This document shows, piece after piece, positions 24,753 through 32,646 of a stretch of 64,000 nt of DNA (positions within the stretch are counted from its first letter, which is position 1; each line of letters opens with the position of its first letter). The notes beneath the pieces are model-generated. The model saw nothing but the letters and a program-made list of their open reading frames with translations. It had not been told where the DNA came from and did no database searches. The DNA lies in NCBI RefSeq assembly GCF_029961155.1, contig NZ_JASBRH010000025.1:1-64000 (forward strand), in the 5' to 3' direction. Source of the DNA: Pontibacterium granulatum. GTDB lineage: Bacteria; Pseudomonadota; Gammaproteobacteria; Pseudomonadales; Balneatricaceae. The position numbers and the translations under genes are program-made.

Positions 24753-25964
24753 ATGAACCCCCATCTCTTTGATTACAATGAATTTTCCGACCAGTGCTCC
24801 AAGCTCCCAGAACGGTCTGCGACAGGCGAAGTGAAATTGAAGGTGGCCGGAATGTACGAGCCTACGTATGAAAAGTACGTACAGGAAGCCGCCGCCAACA
24901 TCACCCGCGCCCTGCACCAGGACTTGAATACTGAAACGAAGAAGGAGCATAAGGCGCTACTGAAAGACGGTGTCGATAAGGTGGTGAAATACCTGGAGAG
25001 CACATCCAACACCAAAACATCCGACTCATGGCGCAAGCTGCGCCGAGCAATGGTCATTTACTACACTGCTGCTGGCTTGGGCTCTGAAGCAAAACAGATC
25101 GCCGGTACAGAAAACCCAGCCGGGTTAAAAGATCAGGCCCACAAGCCCAAAAAACGCAAGCGGCTGAACACCGTCACTGATGAAATCTTTGATGCAATGT
25201 ATTTCGATTGCGAGGATCGCCAGGACACCGTAAGCATGACCCTCATGCGACTAGCCCGTGAACTGGGCTTGCGCCCTGCGGAAGCCCTAGGGGTCGAAAT
25301 GCTGGATTTTGACATCCCCAACATGACGATGAGCATCTATATCGAAGGTGCAAAGAAGACTAAACGCGGCCAGCAGAACAAAGCAGAGCAACGCGGCATC
25401 GATCGAATCCTGCACGTGCCTATCAACAAGGAATTAATCGAGGCGATCAAAACTGCTCAAGACCTAACACCTAACGAAATCAAAGCCGCTCAGGAACGGA
25501 TCCGACGCGCTGCCGCCCGCCTATATCCCCACAGCCAGCGCCGGTTCTGTCTGTACTCGTTGCGGTACACCATGGGCTCCAACCTGAAAAAGAAATACCT
25601 CAACCGGAAAGATGGCGCGAAGATGGTTGCGGCGGTCATAGGCCATAAATGCACCAGCTCCATGTCCGAATACGGCAACATCAAATCCGGCGCATCCACC
25701 GGGACACCGATCGCGGACGCTGAAACATTGGCGCAGGTTGTAGATGACCGCGCAGCCAAATACGGGCTAGCTGAGGGTGCAAAGGTAAACCCACGAAAGG
25801 TACTGTCTGCTGAAGCAGTAAACAAACGCGACCAGGTCCGCCAGCCATCCCGTCGTGACATCGCCATGCGTCAGACCGAGACCTACACCGCCGCCGACGG
25901 CAAGGCGATCTCTGACCGTTTACAGCGATCCGACAACACCATCCCGGCTGTTGACCACAAATGA
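24753..25964 (+). CDS. Tyrosine recombinase/integrase
   Basis: 403 residues. The C-terminal catalytic domain shows the tyrosine recombinase residues in order: Arg in ARELGLRPAEALGVEM, a Lys in the EGAKKTKRGQ turn, Y-x-x-R in CLYSLRYTMGSNL, GH in AAVIGHKCTSSM, and the nucleophile Tyr in MSEYGNIK. The N-terminal 130 residues would be the arm/core-binding part. About 100 extra residues follow the Tyr. Its position 2.4 kb from a disrupted tRNA-Leu fits an island integrase. TACATG repeats lie in its promoter region. Confidence 0.88.
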   Translation: MNPHLFDYNEFSDQCSKLPERSATGEVKLKVAGMYEPTYEKYVQEAAANITRALHQDLNTETKKEHKALLKDGVDKVVKYLESTSNTKTSDSWRKLRRAMVIYYTAAGLGSEAKQIAGTENPAGLKDQAHKPKKRKRLNTVTDEIFDAMYFDCEDRQDTVSMTLMRLARELGLRPAEALGVEMLDFDIPNMTMSIYIEGAKKTKRGQQNKAEQRGIDRILHVPINKELIEAIKTAQDLTPNEIKAAQERIRRAAARLYPHSQRRFCLYSLRYTMGSNLKKKYLNRKDGAKMVAAVIGHKCTSSMSEYGNIKSGASTGTPIADAETLAQVVDDRAAKYGLAEGAKVNPRKVLSAEAVNKRDQVRQPSRRDIAMRQTETYTAADGKAISDRLQRSDNTIPAVDHK

Positions 25965-25993
25965 TGTGCATCGCCAGGGACGGGGCGTGGTAT

Positions 25994-26007
25994 CATGTAG
26001 CTACATG
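25994..26007. promoter_or_regulatory. Palindrome before the small regulator gene
   Basis: CATGTAGCTACATG is a perfect 14-base palindrome, 30 bases before ATG 26037. It shares GCTACATG with the repeats at 24658-24702. A likely autoregulatory operator of the downstream regulator. Confidence 0.55.
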
Positions 26008-26036
26008 GCACTATAGGTATTTACAGGTATATACAA

Positions 26037-26252
26037 ATGGCAAAGCTGGTAGTCACCGGGCGCTTAGTGAATCGTAATGAAACAACGAAGCAGGTAGCGG
26101 TGCATGTTGATCAAAGGGTGCTGGATTGGATCGAGTCGAATGTGTCAGGCAACAAGCAGGTCGCGTATAACCACCTCTTGATGAAAGGTATCGAGGCAAT
26201 TGATGCGGGCGATAATGTGCAGATCCTAGAAGGATTACCAGACCCGGAGTGA
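26037..26252 (+). CDS. Small ribbon-helix-helix-like regulator
   Basis: 71 residues. The core KQVAVHVDQRVLDWIESN, then NKQVAYNHLLMKGIEAI fits a beta-strand/helix/helix Arc/MetJ-type fold: a strand with alternating polar residues followed by two helices joined by a short turn. An acidic tail follows. It lies just inside the island end, downstream of the integrase and 50 bases from the tRNA array. Probably a dimeric DNA-binding repressor of the integrase region. The fold is an inference from pattern only. Confidence 0.6.
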   Translation: MAKLVVTGRLVNRNETTKQVAVHVDQRVLDWIESNVSGNKQVAYNHLLMKGIEAIDAGDNVQILEGLPDPE

Positions 26253-26302
26253 TACCGGCTGATACAAAATACGTATTATCGAGATGTATTTTAGAGGGGA
26301 AT

Positions 26303-26378
26303 TGGAGCGGAATATCGGGCTCGAACCGACGACCTGAACCTTGGCAAGGTTCCGCTCTACCAACTGAGCTAATTCCGC
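26303..26378 (-). tRNA. tRNA-Gly (GCC), island array copy 1
   Basis: 76 bases with encoded CCA. Acceptor GCGGAAT pairs with ATTCCGC, the D-loop contains AGCTCAGTTGGTAGAGC, the anticodon loop TTGCCAA gives GCC, and the T-loop is GGTTCGAGCC. Identical to the copies at 26490 and 27008. Confidence 0.96.
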
Positions 26379-26395
26379 ATAAAGGATGGTACGTA

Positions 26396-26469
26396 TGGAG
26401 GCGCGAGTCGGAATCGAACCGGCGTACACGGAGTTGCAGTCCGCTGCATAACCACTCTGCCATCGCGCC
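26396..26469 (-). tRNA. tRNA-Cys (GCA), island array copy
   Basis: 74 bases with CCA and the U73 discriminator typical of tRNA-Cys. The anticodon loop CTGCAAC gives GCA. Acceptor stem GGCGCGA/TCGCGCC. It is identical to the copy at 26901 except for acceptor pairs 4-6, which are swapped with full base-pair compensation. Confidence 0.96.
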
Positions 26470-26489
26470 TGAGCATCCCAGGGAGGGAT

Positions 26490-26565
26490 TGGAGCGGAAT
26501 ATCGGGCTCGAACCGACGACCTGAACCTTGGCAAGGTTCCGCTCTACCAACTGAGCTAATTCCGC
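26490..26565 (-). tRNA. tRNA-Gly (GCC), island array copy 2
   Basis: 76 bases, identical to the other two Gly copies, with CCA encoded and anticodon GCC. Confidence 0.96.
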
Positions 26566-26584
26566 TTCGTTTTACAGGAGATGA

Positions 26585-26671
26585 TGGTGCGGCCAGCCGG
26601 AATCGAACCGGCACGATCTTTCGATCGACAGATTTTAAGTCTGTTGTGTCTACCAATTTCACCATGGCCGC
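26585..26671 (-). tRNA. tRNA-Leu (UAA), intact
   Basis: 87 bases with CCA and A73. Acceptor GCGGCCA/TGGCCGC, anticodon loop CTTAAAA giving UAA, a long variable arm GATCGAAAGATC and T-loop GGTTCGATTCC. This is the only complete tRNA-Leu here; the sibling at 26851-26893 is cut in half and differs in its acceptor and anticodon stems. Confidence 0.96.
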
Positions 26672-26730
26672 ATGTGCATCATGCAGTTTACAGCCCAGGA
26701 TTCTATTAACGCAATGTAATAAAATCAGTA

Positions 26731-26762
26731 GCATATTTGTAGCAAATCTTTTGCTACGGTGC
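26731..26762. promoter_or_regulatory. TAGCA repeats, candidate integrase arm sites
   Basis: AGTAGCATATTTGTAGCAAA and then TTTTGCTAC give three TAGCA units, two direct and one inverted. GTAGCAAA, TCT, TTTGCTAC forms a perfect eight-pair stem at 26744-26762. TTTGTAGCA-like repeats beside tRNA attachment sites are typical integrase arm-binding sites. They lie between the intact and the broken tRNA-Leu. Confidence 0.5.
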
Positions 26763-26850
26763 CACACTGTTTAAAATCTCGCCTGCCTGAAGGCCCTGTC
26801 ATTGCTGCGCTTGAGTGAATCTCCTGCTGCAAAAACCGCCATAGACTTAT

Positions 26851-26893
26851 GAGATTTTAAGTCTCCTGTGTCTACCAATTTCACCATCCGGGC
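26851..26893 (-). pseudogene. tRNA-Leu (UAA) 5' half, probable island attachment scar
   Basis: 43 bases reading GCCCGGATGGTGAAATTGG and on to GACTTAAAATCTC, the first half of a tRNA-Leu through the anticodon stem. The variable arm, T-arm and 3' acceptor (expected TCCGGGC-A-CCA) are missing; unrelated sequence follows. It sits seven bases from tRNA-Cys in the gly-cys-leu order that follows pgsA in many gammaproteobacteria, so it is the resident gene. The shared GACTTAAAATCT is a plausible recombination core. Confidence 0.85.
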
Positions 26894-26900
26894 AAAAGAA

Positions 26901-26974
26901 TGGAGGCTGGAGTCGGAATCGAACCGGCGTACACGGAGTTGCAGTCCGCTGCATAACCACTCTGCCATCCAGCC
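26901..26974 (-). tRNA. tRNA-Cys (GCA), resident copy
   Basis: 74 bases with CCA and U73, acceptor GGCTGGA/TCCAGCC, anticodon GCA. It is part of the conserved pgsA-gly-cys-leu block. Confidence 0.96.
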
Positions 26975-27007
26975 ATTTCTTTGCCTAAAGGCGCTTACCA
27001 AGAGGAT

Positions 27008-27083
27008 TGGAGCGGAATATCGGGCTCGAACCGACGACCTGAACCTTGGCAAGGTTCCGCTCTACCAACTGAGCTAATTCCGC
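27008..27083 (-). tRNA. tRNA-Gly (GCC), resident copy
   Basis: 76 bases with CCA, anticodon GCC, first tRNA after pgsA on the same strand, in the order known from the E. coli uvrC-pgsA-glyW-cysT-leuZ region. Confidence 0.96.
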
Positions 27084-27171
27084 CCTGCTCGGTAAGTGGT
27101 GCGTATTATAGAGACCCGAGATTCTATGTCAACACTGTAACAAAAAATATTTTCGCTTATTTTTTAAACAC

Positions 27172-27720
27172 TTACAGATCGTCTGTTAGATCAGACCAGG
27201 CAGCCTTAAGGTATTCAATCATTGACCACAAGGTTAAAGCCGCAGCCATATAGAGTGTTGCGATCGCCGCCCAAGCCAACGCACTCCCTGGCTGGGCTAA
27301 AACCAAAAAGAAAATTGCAGCCATCTGCAAGGTTGTTTTCACCTTGCCGATATTAGACACCGCAACATTGCCGCGCTTACCCAATTCAGCCATCCACTCT
27401 CGCAGAGCAGATATAACAATCTCACGGCCAATGATAATCATCGCCGGAATCGTGATAATCGGGCTCGCATAGGCTTCAACAATCATGACCAGCGCCGCCG
27501 CAACCATCAACTTATCAGCAACCGGATCAAGAAACGCACCAAATGGTGATTGCTGATCCAGCTTCCGCGCCAGATAACCATCAAACCAATCAGTCACCGC
27601 CGCCAGCGCAAATATAAAACCCGCCCAGTAAGGCGCCCAGCTATAGGGCAAATAAAACACAAGAACAAATACCGGAATAAGAACGATACGTAAAAGTGTG
27701 AGGAGATTAGGAATCTTCAT
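27172..27720 (-). CDS. pgsA: CDP-diacylglycerol-glycerol-3-phosphate 3-phosphatidyltransferase
   Basis: 182 residues from ATG 27720, the same length as E. coli PgsA, beginning [23 protein letters not shown] at 27732 with GAGG upstream is an alternative start. The CDP-alcohol phosphotransferase motif D-G-x2-A-R-x8-G-x3-D-x3-D is visible in [12 protein letters not shown] and [12 protein letters not shown]. It makes phosphatidylglycerol phosphate at the inner membrane, the committed step to PG and cardiolipin. It follows uvrC closely, and the gly-cys-leu tRNA genes lie downstream, the usual gammaproteobacterial order. Confidence 0.95.
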   Translation of the reverse strand: MKIPNLLTLLRIVLIPVFVLVFYLPYSWAPYWAGFIFALAAVTDWFDGYLARKLDQQSPFGAFLDPVADKLMVAAALVMIVEAYASPIITIPAMIIIGREIVISALREWMAELGKRGNVAVSNIGKVKTTLQMAAIFFLVLAQPGSALAWAAIATLYMAAALTLWSMIEYLKAAWSDLTDDL

Positions 27721-27746
27721 CGAAAACAGCACGTTATCCTCGTGTG

Positions 27747-29588
27747 TCAAACTTCTGGATGCAACGCCAAATAGATCTCTTCGGCGAGTTTCCGGCTAAT
27801 GGTAGAGACTTTTGCGATTTCTTCAACACTCGCTCTCTCTACCTCCTGTAAGCCACCAAAATGTTTCAAAATTTCTCGGCGCCGCTTTGGACCAACGCCT
27901 GGAATGCCTTCCAATACAGACTGCTTTCGTGCTTTACCTCGTCGTGCCCGGTGACCGGTAATCGCAAATCGATGTGCCTCATCGCGAATGTGCTGCACCA
28001 GATGCAGCGCACTGGAATCACCCGCTAAAGTAATCTCTTCACCCGTCTGACCATTGATCAGCACCTCGAAGCCAGCCTTTCGGGTTGGACCTTTGGCAAC
28101 ACCCACAACCTGCACTTCGGTAATCTGAAGCTCTTCCAACACATCCATCGCCTGGCTCACCTGCCCTTTACCACCGTCGATCAAGAGGATATCAGGCAAT
28201 TTTCCCTCGCCCTTTTTCAGTCGCGTATAACGACGGGTAAGCGCCTGATGCATGGCGGCGTAATCATCTCCAGCGGTAATATCTTCAATATTGAAGGTGC
28301 GGTAATCCTGCTTAAGCGGCCCATTGCGATCAAAAACCACGCACGAAGCCACGGTCGCTTCGCCGGAGCTGTGGCTGATATCGAAACACTCCAGTCGCTG
28401 TGGTACCGAATCAAGCGCCAATGCTTCCTGCAGCTCCAGAAAACGGTTATAGACATTCTTTTTATTTGCCAAATGGGAAGCGAGATGCTGTTCCGCGTTA
28501 GTCTGCGCCAACCGTTGCCAACCTGCGCGCTCACCTCGCACGTTGTGGGTTATGGTTACACGCTTACCCCGCTTTTCGCTTAGCGCCTCTTCAATACACT
28601 CTTTATCTTCCACCGGGTAGGTTGTGATAACCCCGTTGGGGATTTCACGTTGCGACGAGAGGTACCACTGCGCAACAAAGGCTGAAAGCACATCTGCCTC
28701 ATTTTCCTCCACCGAAACCTTCGGATGGAAGATTTTACTGCCAATAATCCGGCCACCACGCACAAACAGCATATGTACGCATACGCCACCAGGTTTCAGC
28801 GCACATCCCATAATATCGACGTCGCCCGCAGCACCGTAAACATACTGCTGTTCCTGCACTTTCTGCAGGCTGATGATCTGGTCACGAAACTCAGCGGCTT
28901 TTTCAAACTCAAGACCAACCGAAGCCTTTTCCATCTCTTCGGCCAGCTCCTCCATGACCGCCTTATTCTTCCCTTCCAGGAACATCATCGCGTGCCGAAT
29001 ATCCTGCTCGTATTGCTCAGGCGAAATCAGACCGACACAAGGACCGCTGCAACGCTTAATCTGGTACTGCAAACAGGGACGTGCACGATTTTTAAAAAAA
29101 CTGTCGTCACATTGCCGAATGCGAAAGATCTTCTGCAGAAGGTTAAGACTTTCGCGCACCGCACCGCCGCTTGGAAACGGGCCGAAGTAGCGCCCACTAC
29201 GTCGTCTTGAGCCACGGTGAAACCGGATCGCAGGGTACGCGTCTTTATCGGAGATAAAGATGTAGGGATACGACTTATCGTCGCGCAACAAAATATTGTA
29301 AGGCGGGCGCTGTTGCTTGATCAGGTTTTGTTCCAGCAACAGCGCTTCAGTCTCGCTGTTAGTGACGGTCACCTGAATATCAGCAATTTTTCCAACCAAC
29401 GCCTGCGTCTTAACCGACAACCCAGACGAGCGAAAGTAACTGCTGACGCGCTTTTTAAGGTTTTTAGCCTTGCCGACGTACAGAATCTCCCCGGTACTAT
29501 CATACATCTGGTAAACGCCGGGCCTGCCAGTGAGTCGACTCAGAAACGCTTTCGAATCAAATGGAGCAGATAACGATTCGGTATTCAA
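27747..29588 (-). CDS. uvrC: UvrABC excinuclease subunit C
   Basis: 613 residues, full length. The N-terminal GIY-YIG domain is seen in [20 protein letters not shown], then a Cys-containing region ([15 protein letters not shown]), a UvrB-interacting UVR segment ([18 protein letters not shown]), the RNase H-like 5' incision domain ([27 protein letters not shown]) and C-terminal helix-hairpin-helix ([19 protein letters not shown]). It makes both incisions in nucleotide excision repair. The start codon is TTG 29588 with no strong ribosome site, but the N-terminal alignment supports it. Confidence 0.96.
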   Translation of the reverse strand: MNTESLSAPFDSKAFLSRLTGRPGVYQMYDSTGEILYVGKAKNLKKRVSSYFRSSGLSVKTQALVGKIADIQVTVTNSETEALLLEQNLIKQQRPPYNILLRDDKSYPYIFISDKDAYPAIRFHRGSRRRSGRYFGPFPSGGAVRESLNLLQKIFRIRQCDDSFFKNRARPCLQYQIKRCSGPCVGLISPEQYEQDIRHAMMFLEGKNKAVMEELAEEMEKASVGLEFEKAAEFRDQIISLQKVQEQQYVYGAAGDVDIMGCALKPGGVCVHMLFVRGGRIIGSKIFHPKVSVEENEADVLSAFVAQWYLSSQREIPNGVITTYPVEDKECIEEALSEKRGKRVTITHNVRGERAGWQRLAQTNAEQHLASHLANKKNVYNRFLELQEALALDSVPQRLECFDISHSSGEATVASCVVFDRNGPLKQDYRTFNIEDITAGDDYAAMHQALTRRYTRLKKGEGKLPDILLIDGGKGQVSQAMDVLEELQITEVQVVGVAKGPTRKAGFEVLINGQTGEEITLAGDSSALHLVQHIRDEAHRFAITGHRARRGKARKQSVLEGIPGVGPKRRREILKHFGGLQEVERASVEEIAKVSTISRKLAEEIYLALHPEV

Positions 29589-29665
29589 AACTACAACAGA
29601 TCTCTAACAAGGAATGCGAGCCACCCGCGTAACACTAGCCACGCAGGCAGTTTCTACTTAAATGA

Positions 29666-29968
29666 TCAGCGGACGGCGTGGGTAGCCTTATTGTGATTCA
29701 TATGTGCATGGGTTGCTTCACGATGCAGCTGCTGCAACTCTTCACGAGTACTGTCGCTGATACCGGCACCGCGGGACAGAGACACCTCCAGATAGGCACC
29801 GATCTCAGCATAGAAGAATAAGCTATCCTCTACGGTCTTAGATCGCTTCAACTTGGACAATGCGATCTGCGCGCCGTTAACCAGAATATAGTTAATGTCG
29901 GTTTCCGACAGCAACGGGTTACGTTCACGCTCACTTAAGGGGAGAGAATCGTGATCAGATTTGCTCAT
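29666..29968 (-). CDS. Hypothetical protein
   Basis: About 100 residues from ATG 29968, with AGGA nine bases upstream; longer frames lack support. A soluble, mostly helical protein (INYILVNGAQIALSKLKRSK, DSLFFYAEIGAYLEV) ending in a His-rich segment ATHAHMNHNKATHA. It lies between uvrC and the divergent DUF1853 gene. No family recognised. Confidence 0.65.
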   Translation of the reverse strand: MSKSDHDSLPLSERERNPLLSETDINYILVNGAQIALSKLKRSKTVEDSLFFYAEIGAYLEVSLSRGAGISDSTREELQQLHREATHAHMNHNKATHAVR

Positions 29969-30030
29969 TCCTGAGGTCCTGTAAAATACTAATGAATCAC
30001 CTGCCACTACTTTAAGCCCAAGAGGTTGTC

Positions 30031-30882
30031 TTGTTAACTGATTCTTTCGTCACACGTAACATTCTTGCGGATATGCATTGGATATTGAGCACGCCATCTC
30101 TGATGACGTTACCTCAGGAAATGGACGGTGTTCGCTTCCTGAGAGAGATTTTCGCCCGAAACGGGTTCGCTCCAGAGGCAGAAAATTTGCCTGTCATCAT
30201 CCAAAGGCGACTTGGCTATTACTATGAAGATATCTTCAGCTTATTTCTAGAAAAATCACCCTACATATCTGATATTAAAAGAAATATACAAGTAAAGGAT
30301 GCAAACAGAACAATCGGAGAATTCGACTTTATCGTTCAGACCCAACAGGGCTCCAGCATCCATATTGAGTGCGCAGTTAAATTCTATCTATGCACGGGTA
30401 ATGGCTCGGATCTGTCGCACTTTGAAGGCCCGAACCGGAAAGATCGACTGGACCTGAAATGGGACAAGCTTCTGCACAAACAGATTAGGCTCAGCGAAAC
30501 GGATGCAGGACGAACCAAAATAGGAACGCTGAATATACCCCCCCCCCAAACTGCCGTATTGATTCAGGGCTATCTGTTCTACCCGCTTGGAAAGCCTGCA
30601 GCCACCCTCCCCACTGCCATCAATCCCGATCATCTTCGAGGATGGTGGGTACGTAACGAGCATCGCGCGCAAATCCTCGATGAACAATTGCGCTATCAGA
30701 TTCTTGGCAAACCGTTCTGGCTAACACCACCTGCCATTCCGAAAGCAGAGCTGTTAAGCCGCGATCAACTAGATGAAGAACTAAAAGAGCAACACCGTCC
30801 GCAGCTAATAGTGCGCCTTACAAACAAAAACGGGGAGTGGAAAGAGCTAGACCGAGGATTTGTAGTGCAGAGTGGGTGGTGA
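30031..30882 (+). CDS. DUF1853 family protein
   Basis: 283 residues starting at TTG 30031 with AAGAGG just upstream. Family pattern: RLGYYYEDIFSLFLE near residue 60, IGEFDFIVQ and HIECAVKFYL, which fit a PD-(D/E)xK nuclease-like core (Asp, then E-x-K-like), and later GWWV and FWLTPPAIP. DUF1853 is widespread in gammaproteobacteria with no assigned function; nuclease-like activity is only a fold-based guess. A C-rich run (CCCCCCCC, about 30538-30547) lies inside the gene and could be slippage-prone. Confidence 0.8.
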   Translation: MLTDSFVTRNILADMHWILSTPSLMTLPQEMDGVRFLREIFARNGFAPEAENLPVIIQRRLGYYYEDIFSLFLEKSPYISDIKRNIQVKDANRTIGEFDFIVQTQQGSSIHIECAVKFYLCTGNGSDLSHFEGPNRKDRLDLKWDKLLHKQIRLSETDAGRTKIGTLNIPPPQTAVLIQGYLFYPLGKPAATLPTAINPDHLRGWWVRNEHRAQILDEQLRYQILGKPFWLTPPAIPKAELLSRDQLDEELKEQHRPQLIVRLTNKNGEWKELDRGFVVQSGW

Positions 30883-30910
30883 GCAGGAGCGTGAATCGGA
30901 AAGGTTCTGA

Positions 30911-30957
30911 CTAAAAAACAGAAAGGAAAGCTGGGCACCGGCAAGACACCGGCACCC
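30911..30957 (-). terminator. Terminator after the 45-residue gene
   Basis: On the minus strand GGGTGCCGG and CCGGTGCCC pair (nine pairs including two G-U) around a seven-base loop. A pyrimidine-rich tract ending in TTTTTT follows. It lies eight bases past the stop of the small gene at 30965. Confidence 0.5.
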
Positions 30958-30964
30958 GGAGCAA

Positions 30965-31102
30965 TTACTTCGCCTGATCAGCTGCAGCAGCGTCTTTAGC
31001 GATTTCACCTTTCAGCCACTTGATTGCAAAACCGGTGCCTACAATCATTGCAGCTACGATTGCGATGCTTGGCGCGAAAGAGATCAACGCGTACTTATCC
31101 AT
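30965..31102 (-). CDS. Small single-helix membrane protein (45 residues)
   Basis: A complete frame from ATG 31102 to TAA 30967-30965 with AGAGGA seven bases upstream. It begins MDKYALISFAPSIAIVAAMI and ends KGEIAKDAAAADQAK. One transmembrane helix (about residues 5-27, with a GTGF turn) is followed by a basic WLKG border and an Ala-rich charged tail, like small subunits of membrane complexes. A good ribosome site and a following terminator support a real gene. Family not recognised. Confidence 0.7.
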   Translation of the reverse strand: MDKYALISFAPSIAIVAAMIVGTGFAIKWLKGEIAKDAAAADQAK

Positions 31103-31172
31103 AGAACTGTCCTCTAATAATAATCGTTATAGTATTTTTAAGATCTGTAATCGAAGCGCATTATATATAGCT

Positions 31173-32042
31173 TCAGCTGTCACGCTCAAGACGGTGTATC
31201 AGGCTCGAAGTATCCCAGCGACCACCGCCGCTCTTCTGAACATCAGCATAAAACTGATCAACCAGCGCTGTTACAGGCAACTGAGCACCGTTCTTGCGCG
31301 CTTCTGTCAGGGCGATATCCAGGTCTTTACGCATCCAATCGACCGCAAAACCAAAGTCGAACTCATTTTCGACCATCGTCTCATGACGATTGACCATCTG
31401 CCACGAACCAGCCGCACCGTGCTGGATCACGCTGCAGAGTTTCTCTACGTCCAAGCCTGCTTTTTTTGCAAAGTGAATACCTTCCGAGAGCCCCTGCACC
31501 AAGCCAGCGATACAGATCTGGTTAACCATCTTCGCCAACTGACCGCTACCTGCTGGCCCCATCAGCTCAACCGCCTTGGAGTATGCATCGATCACCGGAG
31601 TCACCTTATCGAAGGTCGCCTGTTCGCCGCCGACCATTACACTCAGTACACCATTTTCAGCACCGGCCTGACCACCGGACACCGGCGCATCCAAAAAACC
31701 AAAGCCACGCTCAACAGCAATCTCATTCAGCTCACGCGCCACTTCCGCAGATGCAGTTGTATGATCAACCAGAGTCGCACCAGGCGCCATACCAGCGAGT
31801 GCGCCAGCGTCCCCCAGAATCACAGAACGCAGGTCGTCATCATTACCCACACAGGAAAACACAATTTCAGCACCGACAACTGCCTCGGCAGGTGTATCAC
31901 CTTTCGCGCCCTTGTACTCGTCCACCCACTTCTGCGCTTTAGCGCCGGTGCGGTTATATACAGTTACTTCATGGCCATTGTTCTGCAGGTGCCCTGCCAT
32001 GGGATACCCCATAACACCCAATCCGATAAATGCGACTTTCAT
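31173..32042 (-). CDS. Beta-hydroxyacid dehydrogenase (3-hydroxyisobutyrate dehydrogenase-like)
   Basis: 289 residues from ATG 32042. N-terminal Rossmann site VAFIGLGVMGYPMAGHL, substrate signature FLDAPVSGGQAGAENG and catalytic Lys in GSGQLAKMVNQI define the family. It oxidises a 3-hydroxy acid or reduces a semialdehyde with NAD(P). Candidates are 3-hydroxyisobutyrate, tartronate semialdehyde or succinate semialdehyde. No valine-degradation genes lie beside it. A related enzyme is at 38955-39884, paired with Hyi. Confidence 0.88.
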   Translation of the reverse strand: MKVAFIGLGVMGYPMAGHLQNNGHEVTVYNRTGAKAQKWVDEYKGAKGDTPAEAVVGAEIVFSCVGNDDDLRSVILGDAGALAGMAPGATLVDHTTASAEVARELNEIAVERGFGFLDAPVSGGQAGAENGVLSVMVGGEQATFDKVTPVIDAYSKAVELMGPAGSGQLAKMVNQICIAGLVQGLSEGIHFAKKAGLDVEKLCSVIQHGAAGSWQMVNRHETMVENEFDFGFAVDWMRKDLDIALTEARKNGAQLPVTALVDQFYADVQKSGGGRWDTSSLIHRLERDS

Positions 32043-32106
32043 ACTCTCATTCCTGATTTCACGTGATCTCACGCGATGCTAAAACGCCGACTACATTAGA
32101 ATCAGC

Positions 32107-32544
32107 TTATTTATTATGAAAACATTGCGTCCTTTCTTCACACTGATATTGCGTATACCGCCCAGCGGTTAGAGTTACGGACAAAAACCAAGTATCGAAG
32201 ATAGCGTACTCATCGATGATACGGAAATCCCCTTTTTGTTTTATGGAAACCATAGGACGTCGAAATCCACGATTATCTCGTTCGATCCCCATTACGGAGA
32301 CCTCATAGATCTTGGGGTTGCTCATCTGCAACCAGACCAGGGATTCAGGACTATTCCCCCCGAATGGGTTTGAAACCAACTTCAGTCTCGGATGTACTCG
32401 AGCATGACAGAGATGGATCGCAATCTGATCGCGCAATTCATTCATTGATTGAAACAAAAAACGAAATAGCCGGTCTATCTCGTAGGCACAGGGCGCAGCA
32501 CTTGCGGTATCGCAGCCAACGCATCTCCCGTGACTGGAACACAC
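32107..32544 (-). CDS. Hypothetical protein
   Basis: 145 residues from GTG 32544. The N-terminus has a Cys cluster (CSSHGRCVGCDTASAAPC), then an amphipathic helix (RLFRFLFQSMNELRDQI) and a beta-rich C-terminal half. Divergent from the thioredoxin-like gene at 32647, about 100 bases away. No family recognised. The GTG start lacks a clear ribosome site, so the N-terminus could be shorter. Confidence 0.5.
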   Translation of the reverse strand: MCSSHGRCVGCDTASAAPCAYEIDRLFRFLFQSMNELRDQIAIHLCHARVHPRLKLVSNPFGGNSPESLVWLQMSNPKIYEVSVMGIERDNRGFRRPMVSIKQKGDFRIIDEYAIFDTWFLSVTLTAGRYTQYQCEERTQCFHNK

Positions 32545-32646
32545 AATCGATAATGTCCGTGTGTTTCACCCCTCTACAACAAGTCGGTCGAAAATCGCAT
32601 TTCCATCTGGATATAATATCCGCGATAAACACCATGGAGACACTGA

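Noticed and set aside
26053-27253. Several open frames of 69-165 codons across the tRNA array
   Set aside because: They run through tRNA genes and repeat the same peptide pieces because the tRNAs are duplicated; they are artefacts.
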